Position numbers and translations under genes: made by a program
Assembly: GCF_016107705.1 (NCBI RefSeq)
Contig: NZ_JAEHGC010000018.1
Span: 16,536 to 80,535, forward strand
Direction: 5' to 3'
Origin: Neobacillus cucumis
GTDB taxonomy: Bacteria > Bacillota > Bacilli > Bacillales_B > DSM-18226
DNA length: 64,000 nt
In this document: piece after piece, positions 52,263-60,428 of the stretch
Numbering within the stretch: position 1 is the first letter of the stretch
Layout: every line of letters starts with the position of its first letter
The notes under the pieces: model-generated
The model's input: the letters and a program-made list of their open reading frames with translations, nothing else
What the model was told of the DNA's origin: nothing
The model's database searches: none

Positions 52263-55200
52263 TTAATGAGTTACTTCCGCTCCCTGGTATATCCGAAATG
52301 CCGGAACAATCGTATCTGTTACAATTTCTTTTCCTTTTTCGCGAATAAAGTCCAATTTATAATAGGCATCAAATCTTTGGCTGATTTCCGTTTTCACTAG
52401 TTCGGGCGGAGTGACGACGATGAATTGGAACTTCAGTTTTTCGGCTACGGAGAAAATTGGATCAAGGACATGTGACGACGCAGCTTGTCCGAATGGATTA
52501 TCACAGACTAAAGGAACCCAGCTTTGATCGGTCTCGTTTTTAACTGATAATAACATCATCATCATTACCATTCGGGCTGATAGCTTTTGACCTCCACTAC
52601 CATCGGATTTCGTCTTTGAACCTTGATTAATGGTCTGCCAGGTTGAATAATGCTCTCTTTGCGGTTTCCCGTACATAAAGGCATTATCCGTTCGCATATT
52701 ATAGACGAGTAGCTCAGGATACCGATTCCGCAAAGATACAAACAATATTTGCTCATCGCTAATGAGTTGTTTTATTTCTTGGTCTACAGCTTGATTACTA
52801 CTATCAATCACATCAAATTGTTTAGTAATTTTGTTTATGGCAGCGACAAAATGCTGCTTAAGCAGCGGCTCGATATCTTCAGCCTTTTTAGGCAAAATGT
52901 CTTCTTTTAGCTGGACGAGAGGAAAGTTTCCTCGTTCATTTTTCAGCTTCATTTTTGCAATCATGGAACGAATCGCCTCTGAAATGCTCATGACTTTCAT
53001 GCTGGCACGGCTTGCCCAGAAGTTTTGAGCCTTTTCTGCCCTTTCCTTGTCACGTTCTAATTGTTCCAATCCACTTTGAGAAAAACGCTTCATATTTTGA
53101 ACGATGCTTTGAATATGCGAATAATGCCTCGTATTCATATGATCTAATGTGGTTAACACATCATTTTTAAAACGAATCTCCCAATCTTTTCCTTCAATTG
53201 ATAGCTTTAAATTACGCAAGGATTGTTCGATTTTTGCATGTTTCTCCTGTCCATCTTCCTGTATTGCTTGTTGCTCTTCACACCAGGATAAGATACAGGC
53301 TTTTCCTTGACTCTTAACTTTTTCTAAATCCGAATCCGTAAATGCTAGAGCTTCCTCCTTAAGGATAACGGATAATGTTAACAAATCCCCTTCATAACCA
53401 GTAATGTTTGCTTCTATTTCTTTTTGGCGCTTTTCCGCCTGCTTTTTTTCTTCTATCGTTTTTTTCGTTTGGTCTTTTATTTCGACTTCCTTTACTTCTA
53501 AGTCAAGGTCTTCCCATTCTTCAGGCTGTTTTTCAAGCTTTGCTACTTTTTTACCTGACTTGACACGTTGTTCAGTCGCATGCTTTAGGGACGTTTCTGC
53601 CACTGTAACAGCTGTACCTTGTTCCCGTTCTTCTTTTTCTGCTGCTCTCGCTTCCTTCTGTGCGGTTTGCAGCATATTTTCTAATATACTAATAGGTTCA
53701 TCTGGTACCGGAGCTTTATGCCATTCTTTGTTAAGCGCATCAAGTTTTTTCTCGAATTTCTTTTGTTGCTTTTGTTCTGTTTCTTTTCTTGCTTGAATAA
53801 CCAGTAATTCTTTAGCCTGTTCTTCTTTTGATTTTTGAAGTTGTATTAACTCTCTGATGCTTCCATTTATCTCTTCTAATAAATGTGGTGATAAACGTGG
53901 GACTACTTCACATTGCTCCGCTTTTTCATCAACAGGAAATGCCGCTGTTTCAATAAAGACGGCGATCTCCTTTATATTTTGTTCGTTTGTAAGCTTCCAT
54001 TCTAAATAGGTTTGATTCCACTGGTTTTGTAGTTCAACAATTTTTTCATGCTCTTTTCCTATTTCTAATTGTTTATTGACCAAGGCTTCCTTTTGCTTCT
54101 CTTTTTCTAGTTTCACCCGTTTATTCACTAGGTGCAGTGTTTTTTCTTGATTAAAATCCTCTAAGGTTTCCACATCTCTTGTAAGCTTATCTATCTTTCG
54201 AATTGCCTTTTGCCGCTGCTCATTTAGCTGAAGCTGTATTTCTTTCTCTTTTTCCTGTTTTGTCGTGACATCTTGTAATTCAGTTTTCTTAGAAAGAAGA
54301 GCGTTCTGTTCTTTAGTCAAAGATTTCTCGAGATCAATACAAAGCTCACTTGAGATAAACCGATCAATTTCTTTTAAAATTAGGCGTAAGGAAGTTTCGG
54401 TTTTTTCAATTTCAATAAGAGTATCTTTCTTTTCTTCTATTTGTTTAGCAATCTTTATTTTCCAGTCGGTAAATAGAATTTTATCACTTAATAGCTCTTT
54501 CTCTGTTCCGTTAATGATCACAAAGGATGGCGATTGCTTTTTGTTGTTCATTTCCTCACGCATGAAAATCGGAACAGGACTTTTAAACATTCTTCCCGAA
54601 AGAATCTGCTGATTAATTTTTTGCCATTGTTGCCCGCTAACGACCACTCCATATGGAAGAAGTGGGTTTGCCATAAGGTGGTTCGCCATTTCCTCTGCAC
54701 GTAAGGATTGGAGAAATTGGGTACCATAAAACACATCAATGCCCGTCTTTTCATCAATCCATTCCTTTAATTCCTTCACATCTTTATTAGGAATCCAGAA
54801 GTGCTCATCATTTAAGGAATGATCCAGTTGTATTTCCCAAAGGTCTTTTTTAATTTGTTCACCTTGTTCTCTATTATTTACTAGGACCTCTTCAATCTGT
54901 ATGGCATATTTCGAAAGAAGCGCTTTTGTGAACGGTGCAGTAACATCATCTAATAAGCCATGGAGCTTAGTTAATAGTTTAGTTTCTTTTGGCTTTTGCT
55001 CCTCAATTGCAGCTTTTAACTCTCCGCATTTTTCTTCTGAAAACTGAATCGATTGACCGAGTGTGCCATGTAAAGTGGCAAGTTGATTTTGCCGTCCACT
55101 AGATTCTTTCTCTTTTGCTTGCAACTCTTCTAACAAAGCCTTTTTGTCATCAATTTGTTTAGAAAGAAACTCAGTAAAACCCTTTAAGTCATAGGTTATG

Positions 55201-56726
55201 CGGTCGCCAAACTCTTTGATGAGCGCTTCTTCTTTAGTCTCAAATGTATGGATTTGTGTATATAAAAAATCAATTTCACTGCTAAGCTGAGCAATCTCTT
55301 TTGTCTTTTGTTTATCCTGTTGCGTAAGTTCGTTTCCTTTTTTCTTTAAAAACTTTTGATAACCCCAATACTGCTTTACAGCTTCTTGTATGGATAGATA
55401 AGAATGCTCCCATTGCATTTTAGTTTCTTTTTTGATCTCATCCATTCTTTGATTCACTTGCTCTAAGCCGCTATTTTGTTCTAATGTCGCAATCTGCTGT
55501 GCAAGAGTGCGAATACTTTGTTCGTTTTCACTCCACTCTTTCAATAAGGCATGAAAGGCGAGCAGCTCTTTTCTTTCCTGTTTCTCCTGAACGATTGCTT
55601 GAAAGGAAGTATGCTTATTCCTTTCTTCTACTAATTTCTTCTCCCAATCTAGTACCTCTCTATGAGCTTTGGCGTAGTCTAGGTTGTCTTTTTGAAAGCG
55701 TAAATCTGCTTGTGTGATCGTTAATCCTTCAATGTCTTTTTCTAAAGTAATCAGCGCTTCCACTTCCGATTGCTTCAAATGCTCCAAAGCTCCAAGCAGT
55801 TGTCTTCCTACCTTAATACTTCCAGTAACAATTTCTTTATGCGCTGCACCTTTTGCTAGATTCTCTTCAAAAGGGACAATATCTTCTAAAAATTCCTTAT
55901 GTGCTTGCTCTCTTTTTAAGAGAACCGGCAAATCCTTCGCGATACTTGCCTGACTCTTGAAAATCTCCACAAGATCGTCCTTTTGATGTTCCGTCCGATG
56001 CAAGACTTGGCTAATTGTAGGAATGATTCGTTTTTGGAACAGCGAATGATCATCCTCAGATCCCTCAAAGTATTTCCCAACTCCGCCTTCATCCTTGTTT
56101 ATGTCCTTCATAATATCCCAGTCTTTACGGTTAATTCCGTATGTATCAAGAATGCGATAGTGCTTTTTCGTATCTCGGTAAACATCATATCCATTCCATT
56201 TTAAATAGTCCTTCAAGCTTTCTGTTTCAGCAACCTCATCATTTTCATAGAGTGGAATATGCTCAAGCGATACCTCTTCTTTCCTTTCAAATTCTCTTGT
56301 ATAAAAGGTAATATTAGGGAGGATCTTCGCTTCTTGTTCTAACGTTTTGCTTTCATTTCCACTTTCTTCGTTCATCGAAATCCGCTGTTCGGCTGAGAAC
56401 ATGCCGCCCGTTACCAGATGCCTGCGGTCAGAACCGTCCAATTCCCATTGAATAAGAACATGAAAGGTATACGGAATAAATTGCTCTTTATTATTAAAAA
56501 AGAACTGTTGATAATAACGATTATTTTGTTTTCCCCATGAGGTACCAGGCTTAAGGATTTGGAAAATGGTTTGCAAGAATACCCCTTTCCCTCCGCCATT
56601 CATCATTGCAATGAGACCATTTGTTGATGTCTCTTCATTATGGAAGTTAAAAGTGGTGTCTTTATATTGCTTTTGCATGCCATCATACTTCAGGCCAACA
56701 ATTCTAATTCGATGGATTTTCGGCAT
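52263..56726 (-). CDS. jetC: Wadjet SMC-like ATPase JetC
   Basis: 1487 residues. The N-terminal Walker A is MNGGGKG near residue 42; a coiled coil with a hinge-like middle fills ~280-1200; the signature 'DGSGGQKLSARMVMMM' is near 1375 and the Walker B region 'LVCDNPFGQA' near 1410. JetC pairs with JetA and JetB in a MukBEF-like motor that extrudes plasmid DNA loops before JetD cuts. The residue after the Walker B Asp is Asn, not Glu. The start has AGAGGAGG and overlaps jetB by 23 bases. Confidence 0.9.
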   Translation of the reverse strand: MPKIHRIRIVGLKYDGMQKQYKDTTFNFHNEETSTNGLIAMMNGGGKGVFLQTIFQILKPGTSWGKQNNRYYQQFFFNNKEQFIPYTFHVLIQWELDGSDRRHLVTGGMFSAEQRISMNEESGNESKTLEQEAKILPNITFYTREFERKEEVSLEHIPLYENDEVAETESLKDYLKWNGYDVYRDTKKHYRILDTYGINRKDWDIMKDINKDEGGVGKYFEGSEDDHSLFQKRIIPTISQVLHRTEHQKDDLVEIFKSQASIAKDLPVLLKREQAHKEFLEDIVPFEENLAKGAAHKEIVTGSIKVGRQLLGALEHLKQSEVEALITLEKDIEGLTITQADLRFQKDNLDYAKAHREVLDWEKKLVEERNKHTSFQAIVQEKQERKELLAFHALLKEWSENEQSIRTLAQQIATLEQNSGLEQVNQRMDEIKKETKMQWEHSYLSIQEAVKQYWGYQKFLKKKGNELTQQDKQKTKEIAQLSSEIDFLYTQIHTFETKEEALIKEFGDRITYDLKGFTEFLSKQIDDKKALLEELQAKEKESSGRQNQLATLHGTLGQSIQFSEEKCGELKAAIEEQKPKETKLLTKLHGLLDDVTAPFTKALLSKYAIQIEEVLVNNREQGEQIKKDLWEIQLDHSLNDEHFWIPNKDVKELKEWIDEKTGIDVFYGTQFLQSLRAEEMANHLMANPLLPYGVVVSGQQWQKINQQILSGRMFKSPVPIFMREEMNNKKQSPSFVIINGTEKELLSDKILFTDWKIKIAKQIEEKKDTLIEIEKTETSLRLILKEIDRFISSELCIDLEKSLTKEQNALLSKKTELQDVTTKQEKEKEIQLQLNEQRQKAIRKIDKLTRDVETLEDFNQEKTLHLVNKRVKLEKEKQKEALVNKQLEIGKEHEKIVELQNQWNQTYLEWKLTNEQNIKEIAVFIETAAFPVDEKAEQCEVVPRLSPHLLEEINGSIRELIQLQKSKEEQAKELLVIQARKETEQKQQKKFEKKLDALNKEWHKAPVPDEPISILENMLQTAQKEARAAEKEEREQGTAVTVAETSLKHATEQRVKSGKKVAKLEKQPEEWEDLDLEVKEVEIKDQTKKTIEEKKQAEKRQKEIEANITGYEGDLLTLSVILKEEALAFTDSDLEKVKSQGKACILSWCEEQQAIQEDGQEKHAKIEQSLRNLKLSIEGKDWEIRFKNDVLTTLDHMNTRHYSHIQSIVQNMKRFSQSGLEQLERDKERAEKAQNFWASRASMKVMSISEAIRSMIAKMKLKNERGNFPLVQLKEDILPKKAEDIEPLLKQHFVAAINKITKQFDVIDSSNQAVDQEIKQLISDEQILFVSLRNRYPELLVYNMRTDNAFMYGKPQREHYSTWQTINQGSKTKSDGSGGQKLSARMVMMMMLLSVKNETDQSWVPLVCDNPFGQAASSHVLDPIFSVAEKLKFQFIVVTPPELVKTEISQRFDAYYKLDFIREKGKEIVTDTIVPAFRIYQGAEVTH

Positions 56727-57450
56727 GCTGCTCCTCCTCTGTAGCCATTAATTTTTTTAGTAATTCATAACGGTCGTAATCATGATATAGGTATTCAATA
56801 CGCTCAAAAAGCTCATTCTTAGGAATTACCTTTGGAATATCATCCCGATCAAGAATGACGATCAGCCCCTCCGTCTCGAGTAAGCGCATAGCGCTGGCGA
56901 TTAAACCAATTCTGGTTCGTCTATTGCCTTTTTTAACACCATAATCATCTGTGTCGACCTCCATGTATTTCCATGTTGTCACAACATCCTTCATATCGAT
57001 TCGTTCTTCTTCTCCGAAGTTAGGTTTTGCTTTTAGAATACTATCCCAATTCATTATGAGGTCGTTTACTTGCCTCTCTAATGAGTAGTAGCTAATTCCT
57101 TCCCGCTTCATGCGGATTTTTGCAGCCTGATTTCGGTCAATCGCTGCTAAGAAAGACATAATCACGACGCTAATAAGATGAAAGTGTTTTTTCGTTTCGA
57201 CTTGCTTATGCTTCTCTTTCAAATGTGTAAAATTCGTAGCAAAGACGGAGCCGGTAGGCTGGACAACTAAGTGGATCCGTTTAGGCGATTCGATGATATA
57301 TGTACCTGACTCGTCTGCTAATAATAGAACGGTCTGTCTTACTTCCGGATCAAAATACGATTGGAAGTGCTCGCTATTTTCGTCAATTACTTTATCTTTT
57401 AATAGAGTAAAATAGACAGCAGAAGCTTTTTTGATTGATTCTGCATTCAT
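56704..57450 (-). CDS. jetB: Wadjet subunit JetB (kite-like)
   Basis: 248 residues, mostly winged-helix in character, no membrane segment. It contains 'AAIDRNQAAKIRMKREGISYY' characters near residue 110 and 'TRIGLIASAMRLLETEGLIVIL' near 186. Size and position between the kleisin-like and SMC-like genes fit JetB/MksE (DUF6063 type). It starts 3 bases after jetA ends, with AGGAGGG, and overlaps jetC. Confidence 0.85.
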   Translation of the reverse strand: MNAESIKKASAVYFTLLKDKVIDENSEHFQSYFDPEVRQTVLLLADESGTYIIESPKRIHLVVQPTGSVFATNFTHLKEKHKQVETKKHFHLISVVIMSFLAAIDRNQAAKIRMKREGISYYSLERQVNDLIMNWDSILKAKPNFGEEERIDMKDVVTTWKYMEVDTDDYGVKKGNRRTRIGLIASAMRLLETEGLIVILDRDDIPKVIPKNELFERIEYLYHDYDRYELLKKLMATEEEQHAENPSN

Positions 57451-57453
57451 CGA

Positions 57454-58956
57454 TTATCCCTCCTGGACACATATTTTAAACGGGGTAATTCTCATTTGAT
57501 ACCATAGAAATGGCTCTGCTCGATGATCAAACATGGTATAGATTTTCGAACCTTCAAACACTTGAAATTGTGGGTATTCCTGCATTAATTTATAAAGAAG
57601 AATCTCCCTTTCGTCACTTATTGTTTCTTCTTTCCGATGCAGCACTTGAACCTTCAGCGGCTTTTTATCAAACATCATCCATAAATCAATCGTTTCATAT
57701 TCTTCAAACCATAAATCCTGCACTTCCAATGGCAGTGTTGATAAATCAGCTAATGAAAACTCTCCGTATGTTTGTAAATGTTGGAAAACATAACTCCATG
57801 CCTTTATAACAGACGCCCAGTCCGTTACTCGCTTAGAAGTTACGCTTACTTCTGCCTCCTCTTCGATTACAACATCCGTTAGTTGTTTTTCATCAAATTC
57901 TTGTTCCCCCCAAATCCATTCAAGCGGCAAGATAAACTCATTTTTCGGTGAAAATAAGGGGGAAAGGACTCTTTCTATTGCCTCGAAACGCTGAACTCCT
58001 TCCTTCAGTATCATATTTTCATAAATATGTTCGCGAAAGGATACCAGGCTGGTTTCCCAAAACAAGGAAGGGTTTTCTGCCTTTAATTTCATCTCATAGG
58101 AGATATTTTGAATGACTAGTTTGGCAAAACGATCATGCAACTGCCTTGTATGACCAATTTTTTCTTGGAGAAGAATCAATTCTTTCTGAATAAAATCATC
58201 CTCTTCATTTCTACGTCTCGTCTTTTCTATCATCCTAGTAATGGTCCGGAAGTGATTTTTTTCTTCGTCAAATTGCTTTTCAATTTCAACACGGTTGTCG
58301 GCCCTTTGCCATTCTTGTTCAATCAATAAGATTTTGGGATTATTAATCATTTCCTTTTGGAATGTGAATTCTTTTGCCATTAAGCGGTTTACGCGTGAAA
58401 TGAGGTGATCGAGGTTACGAGTAGCTTTTCTAAAATTACCGTTTTTAATCAGCTGCATACTATAGAGTTGCTCTATCGTTATGGAGAATTCTTCCGCCAT
58501 TTCCCTGCTCATAAAAATCATTTCTTGAGAAACATCTGTGAGTTTATAAACAATGGATCCGCCTAGCTCTAAATTCGTATATATTTCATCCATCGTGACA
58601 TATCGAAATGTTTGCGTTTCCCAGGATTGTCTTATTTCATCGTAATATAAGGCCTCAAACGGTTTACTATACTCTTCTTTTCCCTGATATAAAAGTCCGC
58701 TTGTAATCCGTTCAATTTGTTTATCGTCTGCTAAAAGCTTCATCTGCTTAATGGAATCCTCTACTATATACTTAATATCTGATTTCCGCCGATGATCATC
58801 ATCATTCAATTCTCGATAAAAAATGGTAAGGAGCACTTGCATAAGAATTGTCTGGATATGAGGCTTCAATTCTCCTACTTCCATTCCCCTACCAAGCTCG
58901 AACAGTGGATTTAGTCGTTGCAAACGCTTGCCGAAACCTTCCCATGATTCGTTCAC
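57454..58956 (-). CDS. jetA: Wadjet subunit JetA (kleisin-like)
   Basis: 500 residues from the GTG at 58956. GGAGGAG lies 6 bases before it and the GTG overlaps the jetD stop as GTGA; an ATG at 58971 lies before the ribosome site. It opens 'NESWEGFGKRLQRLNPLFEL', has a long charged helical middle (~190-310) and a C-terminal winged helix. It resembles JetA/MksF-type kleisins (DUF5716 type). The assignment rests on length, position and family look rather than on catalytic residues. Confidence 0.85.
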   Translation of the reverse strand: MNESWEGFGKRLQRLNPLFELGRGMEVGELKPHIQTILMQVLLTIFYRELNDDDHRRKSDIKYIVEDSIKQMKLLADDKQIERITSGLLYQGKEEYSKPFEALYYDEIRQSWETQTFRYVTMDEIYTNLELGGSIVYKLTDVSQEMIFMSREMAEEFSITIEQLYSMQLIKNGNFRKATRNLDHLISRVNRLMAKEFTFQKEMINNPKILLIEQEWQRADNRVEIEKQFDEEKNHFRTITRMIEKTRRRNEEDDFIQKELILLQEKIGHTRQLHDRFAKLVIQNISYEMKLKAENPSLFWETSLVSFREHIYENMILKEGVQRFEAIERVLSPLFSPKNEFILPLEWIWGEQEFDEKQLTDVVIEEEAEVSVTSKRVTDWASVIKAWSYVFQHLQTYGEFSLADLSTLPLEVQDLWFEEYETIDLWMMFDKKPLKVQVLHRKEETISDEREILLYKLMQEYPQFQVFEGSKIYTMFDHRAEPFLWYQMRITPFKICVQEG

Positions 58957-60026
58957 ATCCATCTCCTCCATGTTTCTATGTTTAAGACTTCTTGTGGAAT
59001 CCGCTTATTTTCCTTCCATAATTGCATAAGTAGTTCTTGATCATCTTCTGTAAACCATTGAAAAAATTGATCTCGGTATTTGAGGTTTTGGGTTTGACCG
59101 ATTTTCTGGTCATTCCTTTTCTCTATACATTCTAGCATTTTGCGATAAATTTTTAAGGCAGGCTGAATACAGCAATCCGGGTATTTTTCAATAAGCCGAA
59201 TGAGGATCCCGTATCCTGCGGCATCAAGATCTCCTGCGTAATAGAAAAGATAGGATTTTGGCGGAAACATTCGAAAGAATAAGGAAAAGCTCCGTTCAAT
59301 TTTGGTCCCTTCCCCATAAATAATTAGTTCAGGTGCATAATCGAGTTGATTCGCTTCCAATAATTTAATGGAAGTATGAAAGAAAGATAGATTTTCGACG
59401 ATTAGTACCCGCTGAATATCTTTCATTTCTTTCCCTTGTTTCATCCAAAATACAAAAGGCTCCCCATAGTTCACCATTTTAAGTTGGTCTTCTGATATTC
59501 CAAGTCTAGATAAAAAGCCTTTTCCATCAGGAAAGCTATCACTATCAATTAAGAATTTTTCATGACCAAAAAGCTCTAGGCTTCTTTCTTCTAATGACAC
59601 GATTTCCCGTTCCGAACTGGATTTTAGAAAAGTATATACGTTCTGGATTCGATGCCATTCGTCTTTCGTCTGCCACTCGGGATGACGTTCATAATAGGAA
59701 AAATCAAACCGATCACTTAATTTCATCATCTCGAGCCGATCCCATTTGTCTGCCTGAACTTTTATATTTACCCAGTAATACAAGGCAAGCGCTGGTGTTT
59801 TACCATTGTATTGATTATTTTGAATAGGGATTAGCTGACCTTCCGCCTGCAATGTTTCGATTGCGCGATAAAACAACGAATAACCGTCCATTTCAAAATA
59901 ATCATCCATTAGCTTGCGCAACTGAATTTCTAAATCGTTAATATTTATTTTCTTTTTCTGTTTAGGGTGTTGAATATCTCGAATAAAACCTCTCACCCTT
60001 GTTTCAATAACATCGATTGGACTCAC
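58953..60026 (-). CDS. jetD: Wadjet nuclease subunit JetD
   Basis: 357 residues. The C-terminal half has a Toprim-like fold as in DUF2220 proteins: Glu in 'VLIVENLSFF' near residue 213, 'IYGEGTKIE' near 244 and the DxDxxG site 'YAGDLDAAGYG' near 264, then 'KRIPQEVLNIE' at the end. JetD cuts closed circular DNA that the motor has looped. It is the first gene of the operon; the start is GTG with a weak ribosome site. The order D-A-B-C suggests a type II Wadjet. Confidence 0.88.
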   Translation of the reverse strand: MSPIDVIETRVRGFIRDIQHPKQKKKININDLEIQLRKLMDDYFEMDGYSLFYRAIETLQAEGQLIPIQNNQYNGKTPALALYYWVNIKVQADKWDRLEMMKLSDRFDFSYYERHPEWQTKDEWHRIQNVYTFLKSSSEREIVSLEERSLELFGHEKFLIDSDSFPDGKGFLSRLGISEDQLKMVNYGEPFVFWMKQGKEMKDIQRVLIVENLSFFHTSIKLLEANQLDYAPELIIYGEGTKIERSFSLFFRMFPPKSYLFYYAGDLDAAGYGILIRLIEKYPDCCIQPALKIYRKMLECIEKRNDQKIGQTQNLKYRDQFFQWFTEDDQELLMQLWKENKRIPQEVLNIETWRRWM

Positions 60027-60428
60027 CTACTTAAATCTCCCTAGTGTCATGCATTGACCACTAATACTATTTCTAGATACCTTTTATTATAAACTAGTTG
60101 CATTTTTGTTGGTAAATGAATTTTTCTTAAAAGAATAGCAGATTGCAAATAACCAATACACTGGACACAGGAACCGCCTTGAATTTTCTTGTTTAACTTT
60201 AATATTTCACGATACTCACACCAATTTCATAAATCTGCTTAGGAAAGTCCGGAAACAAAAGTTAGAAATTACACATAAATAAAAAAAACCGCATAAGTGA
60301 AAAAATTCACCGTGCGGTAAGTAATGATTATAGTGATCGGAACTGCTTGGGAATCGTACCTGCCAGACCACACTCGCTGGTCTCAATATTAATTGCTTAT
60401 TCCACAATCGTTGCGAAAACAGTGGATT
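60027..60428. other. intergenic region between jetD and the helicase gene
   Basis: A 402-base stretch without a gene. A TATAAT box on the minus strand at 60086-60091 may belong to the jet operon promoter, with a poor -35. The terminator of the helicase gene is at 60281-60318. Nothing else stands out. Confidence 0.5.
60281..60318 (-). terminator. terminator after the helicase gene
   Basis: On the minus strand ACCGCA and TGCGGT, extended by an inner GGTGAA/TTCACT stem, are followed by eight T. Confidence 0.8.

Noticed and set aside
53404..53796. 130-residue frame antisense to jetC
   Set aside because: It mirrors the Glu/Lys-rich coiled coil of JetC as Ser/Phe-rich text and has no ribosome site; it is a shadow.
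60216..60407. 63-residue frame in the gap after the helicase gene
   Set aside because: It covers the helicase terminator and lacks a ribosome site.
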